From Histomonas meleagridis (Eukaryota; Parabasalia; Tritrichomonadida; Dientamoebidae): a stretch of DNA of 64,000 nucleotides. A program made the translations under genes and the position numbers. Positions within the stretch are counted from its first letter, which is position 1, and the number at the start of each line of letters is the position of its first letter. The stretch lies in the NCBI GenBank assembly GCA_020186115.1, contig WSYJ01000153.1, positions 310,001-374,000 on the forward strand, in the 5' to 3' direction. Under the pieces are notes generated by a model. That model was not told the origin of the DNA, made no database searches, and was given only the letters and a program-made list of their open reading frames with translations. Shown here piece after piece: positions 60,622-64,000 of the stretch.

Positions 60622-61236
60622 ATGAAAAATACTTCAGATACTAATGATACATCAAATTTACCATGTGCAAAAGTTGTTTTTGCTGGGTATTGTTCAGGAA
60701 GAACTTCTCTTATCAATAGATTTTTAAATGGGACATTTGAAGAAAGGATAAATGCAACAATTGGAACTAACATTGATTCTAAGAATGTAAGCTTTCAAGG
60801 GCATTCTTTTGAAATGATGATCATGGATCCTAATGGTTTGGAAAGGAATAGTTGTATGAGATCTATGTACTATCCTCAAGGAGATGTGTTTGTTATCGTT
60901 TTTTCCATTCGAGAGCGTTACACCTTTGATAGAATCAAAGATTTTTATGGCGAAATAACGAAAGTTGTTAATAATCCAACCATTTTCTTATGTGCTAATA
61001 AGTGTGATTTAACCGTTGGTAATGAAGTAACGCATGAAGAGGGAATTAAAATGGCCCAGGAAATACATGCTGTAGAATACATCAAAACAAGTGCTTTAAC
61101 AGGCGAAGGCGTCGATGAGCTATTTGAAAAGATAATCGAAAAGTGCTATATTGCGAAAGAAAATGAAAGCAAAAATTCTCAACCTGCGAATAATGTGAAT
61201 CAGGAAAACAAAAATAAAAATTGCGAAATTGCATAG
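60622..61236 (+). CDS. atypical Ras-superfamily GTPase with CAAX end
   Basis: A 204-residue protein from the ATG at 60622; the frame to 60592 needs TTG. The small-GTPase fold is clear: G1 GYCSGRTSL, G2 region NATIGTN, G3 MDPNGLER, G4 NKCD, G5 KTSALTGEGVDELF. The P-loop Lys is Arg, and the G3 Gln (Ras Q61) is Leu, a change known to disable GTP hydrolysis in Ras and Rab proteins. The C-terminus CEIA is a CAAX-type prenylation box, unlike the CC/CxC ends of most Rabs. It may be a constitutively GTP-bound or weakly binding pseudo-GTPase. The body is Rab-like. Confidence 0.85.
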   Translation: MKNTSDTNDTSNLPCAKVVFAGYCSGRTSLINRFLNGTFEERINATIGTNIDSKNVSFQGHSFEMMIMDPNGLERNSCMRSMYYPQGDVFVIVFSIRERYTFDRIKDFYGEITKVVNNPTIFLCANKCDLTVGNEVTHEEGIKMAQEIHAVEYIKTSALTGEGVDELFEKIIEKCYIAKENESKNSQPANNVNQENKNKNCEIA

Positions 61237-61562
61237 CTATTGGTATGTAAAAATTCTTATTAGTCAAAGTTTTATTTTTTTTAAACAATCTAATTTTTTA
61301 ATATTACAGTGAATTCCGGATTATCCATATTGGACATAAAATACCTTTTATATACATTTTTGGTGATTTACGATTTGTGATTCTTAAATAATAATATGAA
61401 TAATGTATATTTATCTATTATGAAGAACTTATTTCGAAATTATCCCTTAGCGGACTCGACATCATAAAATAAGAATCACTTTTAATAACAACACTTAAAA
61501 AAGTCAAAAATATTAATTTATTTATTTTCTTATTGAAATTACCCAACTAAAAAATGTTATCT
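61237..61562. other. intergenic stretch
   Basis: AT-rich 3' flank between convergent genes; nothing recognised. Confidence 0.4.
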
Positions 61563-62098
61563 TTAGAATCCAATTATTTCCTTTAACTCCATTAACTGGT
61601 TCACAGTTATATTATACAAACTCTTTGTTGACTGTTCGTTACAAGCGGCCGGAGTTGCGAATATTATTCTATACTCACATTGACTCATCTCAACAGTACT
61701 CAACAACTTATTCTCACTCCAACACATAAGCACAACATCAGATTTTCTTCCTCTTCCTGTCTGCCAGCAATGTTGGCCATTTTCATATTCCATTGTTCCG
61801 TTTTCATAACTACGTAAGTTGCTGAGTTTCGTATGATCTTGTAAACGAAGTGCTGATATTTGCTTGTTGTATTGACGTGTAAGCTCGTTCCCTGGTGTTG
61901 GAACATCAGCAGAGTCAATAAATAACGTGATTTGCCAAAGCTTGATAAGGAAATCACGGAACGAAAACGATTTCGTGTTTGGCGCTGTTGTTGTTACTTC
62001 GCTTTCTTTTGGTTTTTCATTGTTTTGCTCATTTGGTTCTTCTGTAACTTCTTCCGTGACTTCTTCTGTAGCTTCGAACGAGCGAGATCTGATCTGAT
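61563..62098 (-). pseudogene. 5'-truncated MRH-domain (glucosidase II beta-like) fragment
   Basis: The frame is open from about 62110 to the TAA near 61563 but contains no ATG before MEYENGQHCW at 61793. The last 76 residues match the C-terminal half of the mannose-6-phosphate receptor homology domain of glucosidase II beta (YENGQHCWQTGRGRKSDVVL; CEYRIIFATPAAC). Upstream is an acidic Thr/Glu repeat (EATEEVTEEVTEEP) and a segment lacking the cysteines of the first MRH half. It is either a truncated gene, or a gene with an unseen 5' exon. The importin-like gene starts 66 bp away on the other strand, leaving no room for more. Confidence 0.5.
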
Positions 62099-62163
62099 GA
62101 AGATTTTAAACGTATAATGGGGTACCCTACTTTTTTTGGCCATGTGAAAATCTCGAAACAAAA

Positions 62164-64000
62164 ATGGCCAGCAAAGAAGAAGTCGAAAATTTATTTAATT
62201 GCACACGTAGTCCAGATTTACCCTATGAACAACGTCAAAACATAGACAAAATCTTATTAGATTTAACTAACCAAGCATCATTTTTTCCAATTCTTTTTGA
62301 AATATCAACTGAGGGAAAGGAATATTTGAGTAAAATGGCACTTGTTTTTCTTAAAAAAACTATTGATGCCATATATTCACATTTATCAAATGATGAAAAA
62401 TCATTTGTCAAATCACATGTTATGCAATTAATTTTTTCTGTTAATGACTATAGCTTAGCAATTGATTGTCTTAATTCTATTCTTTTCGTTGATGATCTTG
62501 AAAATCCTCAAGAATTTTTTTCGTTTATTCAAAACAAAATAAACACACATCCACTTCAATCCATTACCTTACTATCTGTTGTTTTAAAATTTACAAGTGA
62601 GGAATTTATTTCATCGAATTTCCCACTTTTATATAATTTTGTTCAAATTGGGCTTACATCAGAACAATTAATTGGTCCATCAGTTGAAATCCTTATTATT
62701 TTATATCCTTTTCTTGCCACTCATCAAGATATGGCAAGTTGTTTAACTAAAATATCTGAATTTGCATGTCAATCATTTGGTAAACCATATTTTAATTCCA
62801 TTTGGAAAATCGTTGCACTCCTCTGTCACGACAAAGCGATGCCAGAATCACTTATTTTACCCATTTTTCAATATCTTCTTCAAAATGTTCAAAACCCACA
62901 AATTGAAGTTATTTCTTTAACACAATCGCTTCTCTCTATTTCGAATTATTTTTCTTTATTTAATGTTGAAATGATTACTGCACTTCTTGATGCAACTTTC
63001 TTTTTAGCTTTTCGATATTTTTGCGAAAGCTTTACACTTCCAAATGATCCACTTACATTATTAGAAATCATATTAACAAAACTTCCAAAACTTAATATAT
63101 ATCCAATGATAAAAGAAAGAGTTATTTCGATACTTTCTCAACCTGATGATATGAAATATCCAACAGCAATATGTTCATTAGGATTTGTTGTTTCTTATAC
63201 TCCAGATATTGCATTAAAAGATATTCAATTTTTAATTTCTACGCTTCAAAACGCATTAAATCAAAATAACGAACTTTTAAATGCTTCTGTTTGTTTTGTA
63301 TTAAATCAATTTAATGAATCATTTAAATCATATGTTCCTGAATTCTTACCAAAGATTGTTCCATTTTTAGCAAATCCAAATGATGAATTACGTAAAAATG
63401 CTAATGACGCAATACATAATTTTTGTCAATTAATAGATACCAAAATTCCAGACTTCTTCCAAGCAATTTGGAGTATTAAAAATAATATACCTAATGATGA
63501 TATCCCAGGATTTATGCCATATATTGCAACGGCAATTGAAAAAACAGAAAATTTTGGCGATGCTGAAATCGATGAAATTATTTCAACAATTGAACCAATA
63601 TTTTTAAATCCACAACAATCTAATATTGATCCAGCATATTTTCTTGTTATAATATCATCATTAGTTTCACAAGTTGATTCACTTATTGATGATCTTTTAC
63701 CAATTACTATACCAATACTTGACAGATATGTAATTAATTATAAAGAATGTACGAATGATGATGTGTTAGGTTATTGTTTAATATATATTGGTGATATAAT
63801 TAAAACATTTCCTGAAAAATCAAATGAATTATTAAATTATGTTATAAGTTCACAATTAATTGCAAATGATTCAACAAAATCTGATCGAATTGTAATAGAA
63901 GCATTAAAGACATCAAGTATTACAGCTAAGTATATGGAAAACCATGAAATGGCTGAAGCACTTCAACCGATTTGTTGTAAAGTTTTAAGTTTTGAAGATG
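62164..64000 (+). CDS. importin-beta/karyopherin-like HEAT-repeat protein (partial)
   Basis: An ORF from the ATG at 62164 that is still open at the window end (612 codons seen). It starts with a typical importin-beta N-terminal arrangement (LFNCTRSPDLPYEQRQNIDK; FLKKTIDAIYSHLSNDEK) and continues as repeated helix pairs of HEAT type (SVCFVLNQFNESFKSYVPEFLPKIVPFLANPNDELRKNANDAI). The layout resembles importin-4/importin-beta3 proteins of about 1000 residues, so roughly 400 residues may lie beyond the window. It would carry cargo through nuclear pores under Ran control. Confidence 0.75.
   Translation, partial: MASKEEVENLFNCTRSPDLPYEQRQNIDKILLDLTNQASFFPILFEISTEGKEYLSKMALVFLKKTIDAIYSHLSNDEKSFVKSHVMQLIFSVNDYSLAIDCLNSILFVDDLENPQEFFSFIQNKINTHPLQSITLLSVVLKFTSEEFISSNFPLLYNFVQIGLTSEQLIGPSVEILIILYPFLATHQDMASCLTKISEFACQSFGKPYFNSIWKIVALLCHDKAMPESLILPIFQYLLQNVQNPQIEVISLTQSLLSISNYFSLFNVEMITALLDATFFLAFRYFCESFTLPNDPLTLLEIILTKLPKLNIYPMIKERVISILSQPDDMKYPTAICSLGFVVSYTPDIALKDIQFLISTLQNALNQNNELLNASVCFVLNQFNESFKSYVPEFLPKIVPFLANPNDELRKNANDAIHNFCQLIDTKIPDFFQAIWSIKNNIPNDDIPGFMPYIATAIEKTENFGDAEIDEIISTIEPIFLNPQQSNIDPAYFLVIISSLVSQVDSLIDDLLPITIPILDRYVINYKECTNDDVLGYCLIYIGDIIKTFPEKSNELLNYVISSQLIANDSTKSDRIVIEALKTSSITAKYMENHEMAEALQPICCKVLSFED

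Overview
The window looks like nuclear DNA of a trichomonad protist, most likely Tritrichomonas foetus or a close relative. The base composition is strongly AT-rich, genes are densely packed, and most coding regions are single long ORFs. DUF3447/ankyrin genes are abundant, and there is a BEACH protein, a subtilase and several ABCB-type half-transporters. Many starts are preceded at 8-20 nt by a trichomonad-like initiator (TCA followed by pyrimidine/T-rich sequence). The species call is inference; no rRNA or tRNA gene was recognised.

Layout. 1-11.5 kb: four minus-strand ankyrin (ANK) genes, two of them headed by a DUF3447 domain, plus a plus-strand coiled-coil gene at 2.0-4.05 kb. 11.8-18.2 kb: a BEACH-family gene split into two ORFs by an apparent one-base deletion. 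18.3-19.4 kb: a secreted protein of four amphipathic modules. 20.1-21.2 kb: decayed plus-strand ANK units. 21.3-30.3 kb: an RPA-like OB-fold protein, two divergent ABC half-transporters and a membrane subtilase. 30.4-35.7 kb: a TBC protein, an MCMDC2-like protein and a GT31-like glycosyltransferase. 35.8-36.2 kb: a 21-bp minisatellite. 36.7-47 kb: zinc-ribbon, EF-hand-like, atypical eIF4E, coiled-coil, GRP170-like chaperone, degenerate TtcA-like, twinfilin and LysM-TLD genes. 47-52.4 kb: an acidic repeat protein and a cysteine-rich secreted protein. 52.6-55.5 kb: a DUF3447 pseudogene and small ORFs. 55.9-64 kb: a third ABC half-transporter, a PAQR receptor, a basic coiled-coil protein, an atypical Ras-like GTPase, a truncated MRH-domain fragment and the start of an importin-beta-like gene that runs off the end.

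The most unusual feature is in the ANK genes. Each 33-residue ankyrin repeat is encoded in a separate block of about 87 nt. Blocks are separated by AT-rich linkers, usually exactly 83 nt counted from the terminal Asp/Asn codon to the conserved Thr codon. The linkers share a fixed internal architecture (RTTTATT at the 5' end; TTTCA-N8-TTTGG-N21 before the Thr codon) even where the ankyrin blocks are very divergent. They contain in-frame stops, and the usual 170-nt period is not a multiple of three, so they cannot be translated straight through. Removing them gives complete ankyrin genes with clean starts and stops (4390-5729 and 10341-11544). They behave like uniform introns, yet they lack the trichomonad GTAYGT...ACTAACACACAG signals and have no consistent AG at the downstream border. 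Removal at the RNA level, or some form of translational bypass, would be new to me and is the lead to follow.
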